A stretch of 20,540 bases of DNA from assembly GCA_023266435.1 (NCBI GenBank), contig JAHFQF010000013.1:1-20540 (forward strand). The letters run 5' to 3'. The stretch comes from Legionellales bacterium (GTDB lineage: Bacteria; Pseudomonadota; Gammaproteobacteria; Berkiellales; Berkiellaceae). Numbering within the stretch: position 1 is the first letter of the stretch; every line of letters begins with the position of its first letter. Positions 9,144 through 16,971 of this stretch are shown piece by piece. A program made the position numbers and the translations under genes. The notes beneath the pieces were generated by a model. The model made no database searches and was not told the DNA's origin. It saw only the letters and a list, made by a program, of their open reading frames with translations.

Positions 9144-10094
9144 TTAATTTTTGCATAAATGCTCTAAAACCCCCATAAAATCATGAGCAATGGAGAGATT
9201 TGCTTGCTTATTGAGCTCTTGAATACCCGTTGGGCTAGTGACATTGATTTCTGTGAGATAGCCGCCAATCACATCTAATCCAACAAACAGTAAGCCTTTT
9301 TCACGTAAATGTGGTCCAATCTCCTGGCAGAGCTTTTGCTCTTGCGTATTGAGTGGCATCACTTGCGTGGTAGCGCCTGCTGCCATATTTCCTCGAAAAT
9401 CATCGGGGGCAGGTAAGCGTGCCAATGCATAAGGTACTGCTTGGCCATTGAGCATCAAAATCCGTTTATCGCCTTCTGTTTTGATGGCTGGAATATAACG
9501 CTGGGCCATGATCGGCGCTTTACCATACTGGGTGACTGTTTCGATCATGACGTTGATGTTGAGCTCATCTTTTTTTGCATAAAATATAGAGCGTCCCGCC
9601 ATCCCATCCAGCGGTTTTAAGACGATCTCACCTTCTGCTTGCCAAAATGCTTTAATGAGTTGCTTATCTGCGCTAATTAATGTTTTAGGACACCAGTTTG
9701 CAAACCATAGCGTGAATAGTTTTTCATTGGCATCACGTAAGCTTTGAGGCTTATTGACAATCAGCACCCCTTGTTTTTCCGCTTGCTCCAACAAGTAGGT
9801 AGTGTAAATATAGGGCATGTCAAAAGGCGGATCTTTACGCATCAAGACGATATCGAATTCATGCAATAAATAAGTCTGAGCAGCTTCGCAATGAAAGTGT
9901 GGCTTTTTGTTATCAAAAACCGTGATTTTTTGCGCACGTGCTTTGACTTGGCCTGCCTCACAATATAAATGTTGCTGCTGAAAATAATACAAGGACCAGC
10001 CTTTTGCTTGTGCAGCAAGTAACATGGCAAAAGAGCTGTCGTGTGCTGGATCAATATTCTCAAGCGGATCCATCAAGATAGCCAGTTTAATCAT
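9144..10094 (-). CDS. gshB: Glutathione synthetase
   Basis: GshB joins gamma-glutamylcysteine and glycine with ATP to make glutathione in the cytoplasm. The 316-residue product (same length as E. coli GshB) starts MIKLAILMDP. It shows the RKDPPFDMPYIYTTYLLE block, the ATP-grasp segment VLKPLDGMAGRS and the C-terminal EINVTSPTGIQELN. A longer frame opens at 10124, but the start at 10094 is preferred because it aligns with the family N-terminus and has a GGAG ribosome-binding site seven bases upstream. This start overlaps the end of gshA by eight bases, so the two steps of glutathione synthesis are translationally coupled. Confidence 0.96.
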   Translation of the reverse strand: MIKLAILMDPLENIDPAHDSSFAMLLAAQAKGWSLYYFQQQHLYCEAGQVKARAQKITVFDNKKPHFHCEAAQTYLLHEFDIVLMRKDPPFDMPYIYTTYLLEQAEKQGVLIVNKPQSLRDANEKLFTLWFANWCPKTLISADKQLIKAFWQAEGEIVLKPLDGMAGRSIFYAKKDELNINVMIETVTQYGKAPIMAQRYIPAIKTEGDKRILMLNGQAVPYALARLPAPDDFRGNMAAGATTQVMPLNTQEQKLCQEIGPHLREKGLLFVGLDVIGGYLTEINVTSPTGIQELNKQANLSIAHDFMGVLEHLCKN

Positions 10095-11382
10095 GAGAGG
10101 CTCCGAGTAAAGTTTGTAATTCATGTGCTGAAGCCAAAGCGGCTAAACGAGCGATGACGCCATAGACATAAAATCGCCGATGACTTTCTTCGCACAGGGT
10201 ATGTCCAGGTGCTTGGCAGCTTTCATCAAAAGCCAGGGGTTGGAAATGCATGCCGGGTGCGTTTAAATTTTCACTGTCACCACGTTGCGTGTTGACACGA
10301 TAAAAGCCTCCAACTACGGTATCCCCGATCATGTAGACCACAGGCTCTGCGGTGGCGTTGTTCCATTTTTCAAAGGTATAGACTCCCTCTTGTAAGATGA
10401 CCTTGTTGATCGCGACTTTGCCTTTGGTCATAGCCATATGACTGCGTTGTTTACGATTCAGTGTGCGTAATTCATCGGGCGATTTGATTGACATCACGCC
10501 CATGCCATAGCTGCCTGCATCGGCTTTTACGATAATAAATGGTTTGTCTTTAATGTGGTATTCATCGTATTTTTTTTGAATAAGTTCAAATAATAAGGTG
10601 GCATTATGGTGTAGACACTCTAGGCCATCACCTTGCATGAAATCTACTGAACCACAATTTCTAAAATAGGGATTGATCCACCAAGGATCGATTTTAATGA
10701 GATCGGAAAACTCATTGGCGACTTTATTATAGTGGCTAAAATGCACTGATTTAAGGCGCTGTTTCCATCCTAAACGCAGATCGGGCACGATGGGTTGAGG
10801 CGTGTGATCAAGCATGGCAGGATGTGCTTCAGACAAGTCGTTATTTAGAAAAATCAAATCAGGAATAAAATTCCCACTTTGTACTTGGTTGTGTTGTTGT
10901 TGCACGGCATGGAGTGTGAGTGTGCGGCCACTGGCAGTTGTTAAGTTGAGTGGCAATTGTTCATCAGATAAGAAGCTACCTAATTTAACGACAAAGCCTG
11001 CGCACTCTAATAAATCACATAAAATAGCGACATTGTCTAAATAAAAAGCATTGCGTGTATGACTTTCAGGAATCAGTAAAATTTTTTCAAGATTAGGATA
11101 ACGTTGTGTCAGTGTGGATTGCATGGCTTGAATGCAAAGTGTCATAAAATCCGGATTGAGATTATTAAAACCAGCAGGAAAGAGATTAGTATCAATGGGC
11201 GCTAATTTAAAACCCGCATTGCGTAAGTCTACAGAAGAATAAATCGGCGCTGGAGTGTGTCGCCATTGCCGTCTAAACCAACTTTCAATTTCAGTTTGTT
11301 GCTCTAGGATATGTTGTTCTAACTGATGAAGCGGCTCGGTGAGTGGCGTTGCTAGCTGAGGTGTGTTAACCATGATGTCCAT
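10087..11382 (-). CDS. gshA: Glutamate-cysteine ligase, Acidithiobacillus-type GshA family
   Basis: This enzyme catalyses the first step of glutathione synthesis, ATP-dependent ligation of glutamate and cysteine. The 431-residue product is not the E. coli-type GshA; it has the hallmarks of the other proteobacterial family (the ferrooxidans type, Pfam GshA): SVDLRNAGFKLAPIDTNLFP around residues 50-69, PAGFNNL, and the IIVKADAGSYGMGVMS nucleotide-binding-like loop followed by VILQEGVYT. It directly precedes and overlaps gshB. Two candidate starts exist, at 11382 and nine bases downstream; an aggat ribosome-binding site lies four bases before the first. Repeat copy B begins 28 bases upstream of the start. 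Confidence 0.93.
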   Translation of the reverse strand: MDIMVNTPQLATPLTEPLHQLEQHILEQQTEIESWFRRQWRHTPAPIYSSVDLRNAGFKLAPIDTNLFPAGFNNLNPDFMTLCIQAMQSTLTQRYPNLEKILLIPESHTRNAFYLDNVAILCDLLECAGFVVKLGSFLSDEQLPLNLTTASGRTLTLHAVQQQHNQVQSGNFIPDLIFLNNDLSEAHPAMLDHTPQPIVPDLRLGWKQRLKSVHFSHYNKVANEFSDLIKIDPWWINPYFRNCGSVDFMQGDGLECLHHNATLLFELIQKKYDEYHIKDKPFIIVKADAGSYGMGVMSIKSPDELRTLNRKQRSHMAMTKGKVAINKVILQEGVYTFEKWNNATAEPVVYMIGDTVVGGFYRVNTQRGDSENLNAPGMHFQPLAFDESCQAPGHTLCEESHRRFYVYGVIARLAALASAHELQTLLGASHD

Positions 11383-11410
11383 GCCATCCTACTTTAAATT
11401 TTAAATGATC

Positions 11411-11574
11411 TATACCCAAGATACTTCAAAATGCGTAGTTTATAGCAAAGTGAATTTAATCAGATGAAGTTTTCCGAACCGAGTAATAGTTCAATACTAT
11501 TGCGAGGCGAGGAAGGCTGCAGATGGTTAAAGTCGAGCAGCTAGAAACATGTATTTTGAAATATCTTGGGTATA
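11411..11574. repeat. Palindromic interspersed repeat, copy B (MITE-like, intact ends)
   Basis: This 164-base non-coding element carries terminal inverted repeats: the left end tatacccaagatacttcaaa and the complement of the right end agree at 22 of the first 24 positions. The whole element can fold as one long imperfect hairpin. Its apex, aatagt/actatt at 11485-11501, falls at the exact geometric centre. The ends can be read as TA-flanked (TA-tacccaag ... cttgggta-TA), as expected for a TA-duplicating mobile element. A diverged copy is at 1055-1211 and an end fragment at 16810-16826. It occupies half of the 331-base gap between gshA and folD; I see nothing definite in the remaining 11575-11713 stretch. 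Confidence 0.88.
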
Positions 11575-11713
11575 TTGTAACCACCTATTATTTTTAGGCA
11601 AACAGATGATATGGAAACATCACTTCGGGGTTTGTGATAGGGTCTGCCACGCTCGTCCTGACACACCTTGAGCGACATTTAAAACTTCGACTATTTGCGT
11701 AATAGGGTAGTGC

Positions 11714-12580
11714 TCAGTTTTTTAAGCCGGCTTGATTGAGTTCATATGCTTCCAGTGTATTTTCTAGGAGGCAAGCGACTGTCATCGGCCCCACCCCGCC
11801 GGGAACAGGCGTAATCCAGCTTGCACGCTGCTTGGCTGTTGCAAACTCTACGTCACCAACGAGTTGGCCATCTGGTAGGCGCGTAATCCCGACATCGACG
11901 ACGATAGCACCTGGTTTAATCCAAGCACCGGGAATAAGTTTGGGCTTACCCACGGCAACAACCACGAGATCAGCTGCACTGACCGTACTTTGTAGATCGT
12001 GAGTAAAACGGTGTGCAATGGTGACAGTACAACCAGCAATGAGCAACTCCATGGCCATGGGTCTACCCACAATGTTAGAGGCGCCTACAATACAAGCGTG
12101 CAGACCTCTGAGTGATTGTGAAGTGTGATTCAGTAAGCGCATGATGCCTTTGGGCGTGCAAGGACGTAGGCGAGGTTGTCTTAAGACTAAGCAGCCAATA
12201 TTGTAAGGGTGAAAGCCATCGACGTCTTTATCGGGATGGATGTGATTAATCACTTGCTGGGCATCTAGAGACGGAGGCAGTGGTAGTTGGACCAGGATGC
12301 CATCGATAGTTTGATCTTGGTTGAGTTGAGTGATGTGTGCATTTAATTCTGCTTGTGAGCAATCCTCATTGAGCCGAATGACGCGCGAGTAAATACCCAC
12401 TGCTGCACAATCCGCAATTTTTTTTTGCACATAAACGCTAGAAGCCGGATCTTGGCCAATCAAAATCACAGCCAATCCTGGAAGACGTTGATGTGCGTGC
12501 TTAAGAGATTCAATTTTGGCTTTAATATTTTGCTTTATAACTAAAGAAAGGGCTTTGCCGTCTAATAATTCTGCGCTCAT
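11714..12580 (-). CDS. folD: Bifunctional methylenetetrahydrofolate dehydrogenase/cyclohydrolase
   Basis: FolD interconverts 5,10-methylene-, 5,10-methenyl- and 10-formyl-tetrahydrofolate using NADP+, supplying one-carbon units for purines and formyl-methionine. The 288-residue product has the catalytic YVQKK motif with Y50 and K54, DGILVQLPLP, DVDGFHPYNIG, the dinucleotide-binding GASNIVGRPMA and the C-terminal PVPGGVGPMT signature. The length matches the family (about 285). The start at 12580 has a strong gggagga ribosome-binding site eight bases upstream. It is transcribed divergently from the tRNA cluster and appears monocistronic. All key residues are intact. Confidence 0.97.
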   Translation of the reverse strand: MSAELLDGKALSLVIKQNIKAKIESLKHAHQRLPGLAVILIGQDPASSVYVQKKIADCAAVGIYSRVIRLNEDCSQAELNAHITQLNQDQTIDGILVQLPLPPSLDAQQVINHIHPDKDVDGFHPYNIGCLVLRQPRLRPCTPKGIMRLLNHTSQSLRGLHACIVGASNIVGRPMAMELLIAGCTVTIAHRFTHDLQSTVSAADLVVVAVGKPKLIPGAWIKPGAIVVDVGITRLPDGQLVGDVEFATAKQRASWITPVPGGVGPMTVACLLENTLEAYELNQAGLKN

Positions 12581-12611
12581 CCAATTTATCCTCCCTAGCC
12601 TGCATTGGGTG

Positions 12612-12639
12612 ATAGTAACGACTTAGTAAAAAAATGCAA
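12612..12639 (-). promoter_or_regulatory. Candidate folD promoter
   Basis: On the minus strand TTGCAT (12639-12634), a 16-base spacer and TACTAT (12617-12612) sit about 30 bases before the folD start. Matches are moderate (3/6 and 4/6), so this is tentative. Confidence 0.3.
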
Positions 12640-12707
12640 GTTTGGGGCTGTTTTCGCTGAAGTCTGGCCAAACTACGCAATTCTTTGAGATCACTTGAAC
12701 GCTACTA

Positions 12708-12736
12708 TTGACCTTCGTCATTTAGGTCAGTATGAT
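12708..12736 (+). promoter_or_regulatory. Sigma70 promoter of the tRNA cluster
   Basis: TTGACC (12708-12713), a 17-base spacer and TATGAT (12731-12736) form a near-consensus promoter with 5/6 matches in each box. Transcription should begin near 12743, about 43 bases before tRNA-Pro. No terminator appears between the following tRNAs, so it probably drives the run from Pro to Lys at least. Confidence 0.8.
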
Positions 12737-12785
12737 GCTCACCACACCGTTAAGCGTGTTGATGTGCTTGAAAATCAAAATTCAT

Positions 12786-12862
12786 CGGGGTATAGCGCAG
12801 CCTGGTAGCGCACCTGCTTTGGGAGCAGGCTGTCGGGGGTTCAAATCCCTCTACCCCGACCA
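12786..12862 (+). tRNA. tRNA-Pro (anticodon UGG)
   Basis: A 77-base cloverleaf: acceptor arm CGGGGTA pairs with TACCCCG, the anticodon stem CCTGC/GCAGG encloses TTTGGGA (anticodon TGG), the T arm contains GGTTCAAAT, and the CCA end is encoded. It is the first gene of the cluster behind the strong promoter. Confidence 0.97.
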
Positions 12863-12933
12863 ACTCAATTGTGATTATCTTGTAACGTCTTCAATGTTCA
12901 GCGGGAGTCGAGTTTTGCCCGGTAGTCGTTCAT

Positions 12934-13010
12934 GCGCCTGTAGCTCAATCGGATAGAGCATCGGCCTTCTAAGCCGAGGGTAGCAGGTTCGAATCCTGCC
13001 AGGCGCACCA
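12934..13010 (+). tRNA. tRNA-Arg (anticodon UCU)
   Basis: A 77-base cloverleaf: acceptor GCGCCTG pairs with CAGGCGC, the anticodon stem TCGGC/GCCGA encloses CTTCTAA (anticodon TCT), and the T loop has GGTTCGAAT. CCA is encoded. It reads AGA/AGG arginine codons. Confidence 0.97.
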
Positions 13011-13031
13011 AAATGGTGTAACTGTTCAAAT

Positions 13032-13108
13032 GGTGGACGTAGCTCAGTTGGTAGAGCCCCGGATTGTGATTCCGGTGGTCGTGGGTTCGATCCCCATCGT
13101 TCACCCCA
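13032..13108 (+). tRNA. tRNA-His (anticodon GUG)
   Basis: The acceptor GTGGACG pairs with CGTTCAC (one G-T pair), and the extra 5' G at 13032 faces C73 at 13105, the identity element of tRNA-His. The anticodon loop carries GTG and CCA is encoded (13106-13108). Confidence 0.97.
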
Positions 13109-13134
13109 GTATAAATTAGTTTTAAGGCTAGGAC

Positions 13135-13210
<76 letters not shown>

Positions 13211-13358
13211 TTCGAGCCTTTAGTTAGCAGTATTTCTTTAAAATAAATATTGCGTTGGTTTCCTGATTGGGTAGTTTACGATTACCCGATAAGACGCTAA
13301 AATGCGTACGCTAAGCGATGAGTGTGCTACTGAATAGTAAATAAACGTTCTATACAGT

Positions 13359-13443
13359 GCGAAAGTGGCGAAATTGGTATACGCGCTGGATTTAGGTTCC
13401 AGTGGGGAAACCCGTGAGAGTTCGAGTCTCTCCTTTCGCACCA
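13359..13443 (+). tRNA. tRNA-Leu (anticodon UAG)
   Basis: An 85-base class II tRNA: acceptor GCGAAAG pairs with CTTTCGC, the anticodon stem CTGGA/TCCAG encloses TTTAGGT (anticodon TAG), followed by a long variable arm and GAGTTCGAGTC. CCA is encoded. It ends 42 bases before tig, so tRNA-Leu and trigger factor may share a transcript. A 148-base gap separates it from tRNA-Lys; I see no clear promoter there. Confidence 0.96.
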
Positions 13444-13485
13444 CGCTTTAGTGTAGTTTTCACATTTGGCAGGAAATCCACAACA

Positions 13486-14793
13486 ATGAACATGACTGTA
13501 TCGGTTGAAACAACCAATGGCTTAGGCCGTAAGCTTACTGTAATTATCCCTCGCACCGAGATTCAAAGCAAAGTCCAAAACAGGCTGAATGAATTAAGAA
13601 CCAGTGCTGCGCCTAAAGGATTTCGTCCAGGACAGATGCCTGCAGATTTAGTAGAAAAACGCTACGGCACTGCTGTTACTCAAGAAATTACCCAAGAACT
13701 CATTCAAAGTAGCTTTGGTAAAGCCTTGGAGCAGGAAAATTTAAGACCTGCAGGGCGACCCGCTTTTAATAATATCCAAAATGACAAGAGTACTGATTTG
13801 AGCTATCACGCCGAATTTGAAGTCTTGCCAGACATCAAGGTTGCGTCTTTTTCTGATTTTAAAGTCACGAAAAAAGCTGTAGAAATCACGCAAGCTGATC
13901 TTGATAAAATGATCACTAAATTGAAAAAACAATTGGCAGATTGGGAAGCTGTAGAACGTTCTGCTGCATTAGGCGACCGTTTGAAAGTCGATTTTGTGCG
14001 TACAGTTGCACAACAGGGCCAAGAGCAAGCAGACGTGGAAGAAGAAAATAACGCGTATGTTGTAATTGGACAAGAAGGCAATCTTGCAGAAATTGATGCT
14101 GCACTCATTGGTAAAGCGGTCAGTGATGAGCCTGTGATGTTGACGATTACCTATCCTAAAGATTGGCATGAGCACAAAGTGGCTGGCAAATCTGCAGACC
14201 TGAAGATCGTTATTAAGGCTATTCAAGAGTCTACCACATTGGATGATTCTGAGTTTGTTAAAAGACTTGGCTTGAAGGAAGGCACACTCGAAGAAGCGCT
14301 AGAAAAACTTCGGGCAGAAATGAACAAACAATGCGATACTATTATTAATAATGAGATCAAAGAACAAATCACTGAGCAATTAACAAAGTTACATAGCTTC
14401 GATCTGCCAAAAGTCTTGGTTGATCAAGAAATTGAACAATTGCAAGAAGAAGACAAACATCGTGGACATGTTCATACAGATGCGTGCGCGCATGATCATG
14501 AGCATGAATATGAAACAGAAGCCAACCGCCGAGTTACTTTGGGATTGGTAGCAAGTACCATTATTCAGGAACATAATTTGAAAGCGGATCCAATGAAAAT
14601 CCGCCAAGAAGTAGAGAAGATTGCCATGATGTATGGTGGCTCCCCTGAAATTGTGAAAGCTTACTATAACAATCGCCAATTACTCGGTGCTATTGAACAA
14701 ATGGTATTATTAGATGGTATTGTTGATCTCATTGCAAAAGATGCAACTACACAGGAAGTGAGCGTGACCTTTGATGAACTAACCAGTTCTTGA
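13486..14793 (+). CDS. tig: Trigger factor, ribosome-associated chaperone
   Basis: Trigger factor binds the ribosome exit tunnel and shields nascent chains. The 435-residue product has the N-terminal ribosome-binding domain with GFRPGQMP at 45-52 (the family's GFRxGKxP loop, with Pro and Gln replacing two usual basic residues), the FKBP-like middle domain at about 155-245 and the C-terminal chaperone domain. The frame is open from 13402, but those codons lie inside tRNA-Leu; the ATG at 13486 is chosen because MNMTVSVE matches the family N-terminus and an aggaa site lies 11 bases upstream. Two oddities are visible: the FKBP PGFE-type signature reads LAEIDAAL (200-207), so prolyl isomerase activity is probably lost, and a His-rich segment occupies 325-342. 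clpP begins 49 bases downstream. Confidence 0.96.
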   Translation: MNMTVSVETTNGLGRKLTVIIPRTEIQSKVQNRLNELRTSAAPKGFRPGQMPADLVEKRYGTAVTQEITQELIQSSFGKALEQENLRPAGRPAFNNIQNDKSTDLSYHAEFEVLPDIKVASFSDFKVTKKAVEITQADLDKMITKLKKQLADWEAVERSAALGDRLKVDFVRTVAQQGQEQADVEEENNAYVVIGQEGNLAEIDAALIGKAVSDEPVMLTITYPKDWHEHKVAGKSADLKIVIKAIQESTTLDDSEFVKRLGLKEGTLEEALEKLRAEMNKQCDTIINNEIKEQITEQLTKLHSFDLPKVLVDQEIEQLQEEDKHRGHVHTDACAHDHEHEYETEANRRVTLGLVASTIIQEHNLKADPMKIRQEVEKIAMMYGGSPEIVKAYYNNRQLLGAIEQMVLLDGIVDLIAKDATTQEVSVTFDELTSS

Positions 14794-14842
14794 TAGGTTC
14801 CGGTGATACAACGAAAAAGGTAGGGATTAAGGAATAACCAAG

Positions 14843-15469
14843 ATGGTCGATAACCGAATCAATGATAGCGCACTGCATTTGCTAAACACAGGCCTAGTGC
14901 CGATGGTAGTTGAGCAATCCTCCCGAGGTGAACGAGCCTACGATATTTATTCTCGTTTGCTGAAAGAGCGTGTGGTGTTTATGGTGGGCCCGGTGGAAGA
15001 CTACATGGCAAACTTAATCGTTGCTCAATTGTTGTTCTTAGAGTCCGACAATCCAGACAAAGATATCCATTTGTATATTAATTCGCCTGGTGGCTCAGTG
15101 TCTGCCGGGCTTGCGATTTACGACACCATGCAGTTCATTAAACCCGATGTTTCTACCGTGTGTTTAGGGATTGCAGCAAGCATGGGTGCCATTATTTTAA
15201 CGGGCGGCGCAGCGAAAAAACGGTATGCACTGCCTAATTCCCGAGTGATGATTCACCAGCCTTTGGGTGGTTATCAGGGACAAGCAACCGATATAGAAAT
15301 TCATACAAGAGAAATTTTACGTTGCAGAGAAACTTTAAATAAAATTTTATCAAAGCACACTGGTCAACCCATGGATCGAATTGGGCTTGATACAGAGCGT
15401 GACAATTTTATGAGTGGACAGGATGCTGTTACCTACGGGCTCATTGACGAAGTAATAGCCAAACGTTAG
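14843..15469 (+). CDS. clpP: ATP-dependent Clp protease proteolytic subunit ClpP
   Basis: ClpP forms the 14-subunit serine-protease chamber that degrades proteins fed by ClpX or ClpA. The 208-residue product has the catalytic triad in conserved motifs: S113 in GIAASMGA, H138 in MIHQPLGG and D187 in DTERD, with the same spacing as in E. coli ClpP. A short N-terminal propeptide of about 17 residues precedes LVPMVVEQ and would be removed by self-processing. The ATG follows an aagga ribosome-binding site. It lies between tig and clpX in the standard gammaproteobacterial order, with 32 bases to clpX. Confidence 0.98.
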   Translation: MVDNRINDSALHLLNTGLVPMVVEQSSRGERAYDIYSRLLKERVVFMVGPVEDYMANLIVAQLLFLESDNPDKDIHLYINSPGGSVSAGLAIYDTMQFIKPDVSTVCLGIAASMGAIILTGGAAKKRYALPNSRVMIHQPLGGYQGQATDIEIHTREILRCRETLNKILSKHTGQPMDRIGLDTERDNFMSGQDAVTYGLIDEVIAKR

Positions 15470-15501
15470 TCCTGGAGTGATCCAGGTGTGAGAGGTTGAA
15501 G

Positions 15502-16809
15502 ATGGCAGATGAACGCAGCAGCAACAGCCGCGGAGGACGTGGTGGTGAGGGCAATAATAAACTTTTATATTGTTCCTTTTGTGGTAAAAGCCAGCATGAG
15601 GTAAGAAAACTCATTGCAGGTCCGTCCGTGTTTGTTTGTGATGAATGTGTTGATCTCTGTAATGACATTATTCGTGAGGAATGCGATGAAATTCATGGTC
15701 CTTCGGAAAGTAATCGCCTGCCCATCCCGCAAGAAATCAAACTCTCTTTAGATGAGTACGTTGTAGGCCAACATCAGGCTAAAAAAGTTTTGGCAGTGGC
15801 TGTATACAATCATTACAAACGCTTAAAACATCCTGAGCAAAATAATGAAGTTGAAATCGGTAAAAGTAATATTCTGTTGATTGGTCCAACTGGCAGTGGT
15901 AAGACATTATTAGCAGAGACGTTAGCAAGACTGCTTAACGTACCCTTTGCGATTGCTGATGCGACGACGCTCACTGAAGCAGGGTATGTGGGTGAAGACG
16001 TTGAAAACATCATTCAAAAGCTTTTGCAAAAGTGTGATTATGATATCGAAAAAGCACAGCGTGGTATTGTGTATATCGATGAGATCGATAAGATTTCTCG
16101 TAAATCCGACAATCCTTCTATTACACGCGATGTGTCTGGTGAAGGCGTGCAGCAAGCACTACTCAAGCTCATTGAAGGCACAGTTGCGTCCGTACCCCCA
16201 CAAGGTGGACGTAAACATCCGCAACAAGAATTTTTGCAAGTCGATACCTCTAATATCCTATTTATCTGTGGTGGAGCATTTGGTGGATTAGAAAAAATCA
16301 TCAAAGAGCGTACCGAAAAAGGTGGTATTGGATTCAGCGCTGAAATCTTAAGCAAAGACGATAAAAAGACATTGACGGATATCTTCCGTCAAGTCGAGCC
16401 GGATGACTTGGTAAAATTTGGTTTGATTCCAGAGTTTATTGGTCGATTGCCTGTGATTGCAACACTTGCTGAACTCAATCAAGAGGCTTTAATTAGTATT
16501 TTAACTGATCCCAAAAATGCGTTGACCAAACAATACCAGAAGCTATTTGATATGGAAGGGGTGGCTTTAGAGTTTAGAGAAGATGCATTGAAATGTATCG
16601 CTGAGCGCGCTCTGGAAAGAAAAACAGGTGCTCGAGGTTTGCGCTCTATTTTGGAAGAAGCATTATTAGATACTATGTTTGATCTGCCCTCGATGACAGG
16701 GGTCAGCAAAATTGTTATCGATGCTGCGTTCATCAAGGGTGAGTCGGAGCCCCTACTTATTTATAAGAATGATAAACCGCTGTCAGACGATACACCGCTA
16801 CTGGCTTAA
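15502..16809 (+). CDS. clpX: ATP-dependent Clp protease ATP-binding subunit ClpX
   Basis: ClpX is the hexameric AAA+ unfoldase that recognises tagged substrates and threads them into ClpP. The 435-residue product has the N-terminal zinc-binding domain (CSFC ... CDEC pairs, about residues 24-53), Walker A GPTGSGKT at 128-135, the pore loop GYVGEDV, Walker B with DEID at 193-196, and the sensor 2 region KTGARGLRS. A TTG codon two codons upstream is in frame, but ATG at 15502 has an agagg site six bases before it and is preferred. The stop codon is immediately followed by a repeat-end remnant and a terminator-like hairpin. Confidence 0.98.
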   Translation: MADERSSNSRGGRGGEGNNKLLYCSFCGKSQHEVRKLIAGPSVFVCDECVDLCNDIIREECDEIHGPSESNRLPIPQEIKLSLDEYVVGQHQAKKVLAVAVYNHYKRLKHPEQNNEVEIGKSNILLIGPTGSGKTLLAETLARLLNVPFAIADATTLTEAGYVGEDVENIIQKLLQKCDYDIEKAQRGIVYIDEIDKISRKSDNPSITRDVSGEGVQQALLKLIEGTVASVPPQGGRKHPQQEFLQVDTSNILFICGGAFGGLEKIIKERTEKGGIGFSAEILSKDDKKTLTDIFRQVEPDDLVKFGLIPEFIGRLPVIATLAELNQEALISILTDPKNALTKQYQKLFDMEGVALEFREDALKCIAERALERKTGARGLRSILEEALLDTMFDLPSMTGVSKIVIDAAFIKGESEPLLIYKNDKPLSDDTPLLA

Positions 16810-16826
16810 TATACCCAAGATCCTTC
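16810..16826. repeat. Terminal fragment of the palindromic repeat
   Basis: Directly after the clpX stop codon, tatacccaagatccttc matches 16 of 17 bases of the left end of repeat copy B, including the first 12 exactly. A 12-base exact match is not expected by chance in a window this size. The rest of the element is absent. Confidence 0.6.
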
Positions 16827-16835
16827 TCTACAGAT

Positions 16836-16883
16836 ATGCCCACCCGACCCGCTTTAGGCGTGTAGGAGTGGGCATTTCCTTTT
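16836..16883 (+). terminator. Probable rho-independent terminator after clpX
   Basis: atgcccac (16836-16843) pairs perfectly with gtgggcat (16868-16875), with a small inner cgc/gcg stem in the loop, followed by a T-rich stretch ttcctttta. The long loop and interrupted T tract make it a weaker terminator. Confidence 0.55.
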
Positions 16884-16971
16884 ATAGGACTGTCGAAAAA
16901 GATAAGTAATTTTTATTTATTTTGGGTAGAATAAAAGTTGAGTCTACTAGAAATAGGTAATAGGTGATTAT

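Noticed and set aside
10095..10124. Longer gshB start adding ten residues
   Set aside because: The internal ATG at 10094 has a GGAG site at correct distance and gives the conserved family length and N-terminus.
12898..13104. Minus-strand open frame of 68 codons (reads like GDRTHDHRNHNP...) across tRNA-Arg and tRNA-His
   Set aside because: It is an antisense reading of tRNA sequence; such peptides are well-known spurious annotations.
13238..13444. Minus-strand open frame of 68 codons across tRNA-Leu
   Set aside because: The coding-like part is antisense tRNA; there is no ribosome-binding site or other support.
13402..13485. In-frame N-terminal extension of trigger factor by 28 codons
   Set aside because: The extension is encoded inside tRNA-Leu, and the family N-terminus aligns with the ATG at 13486.
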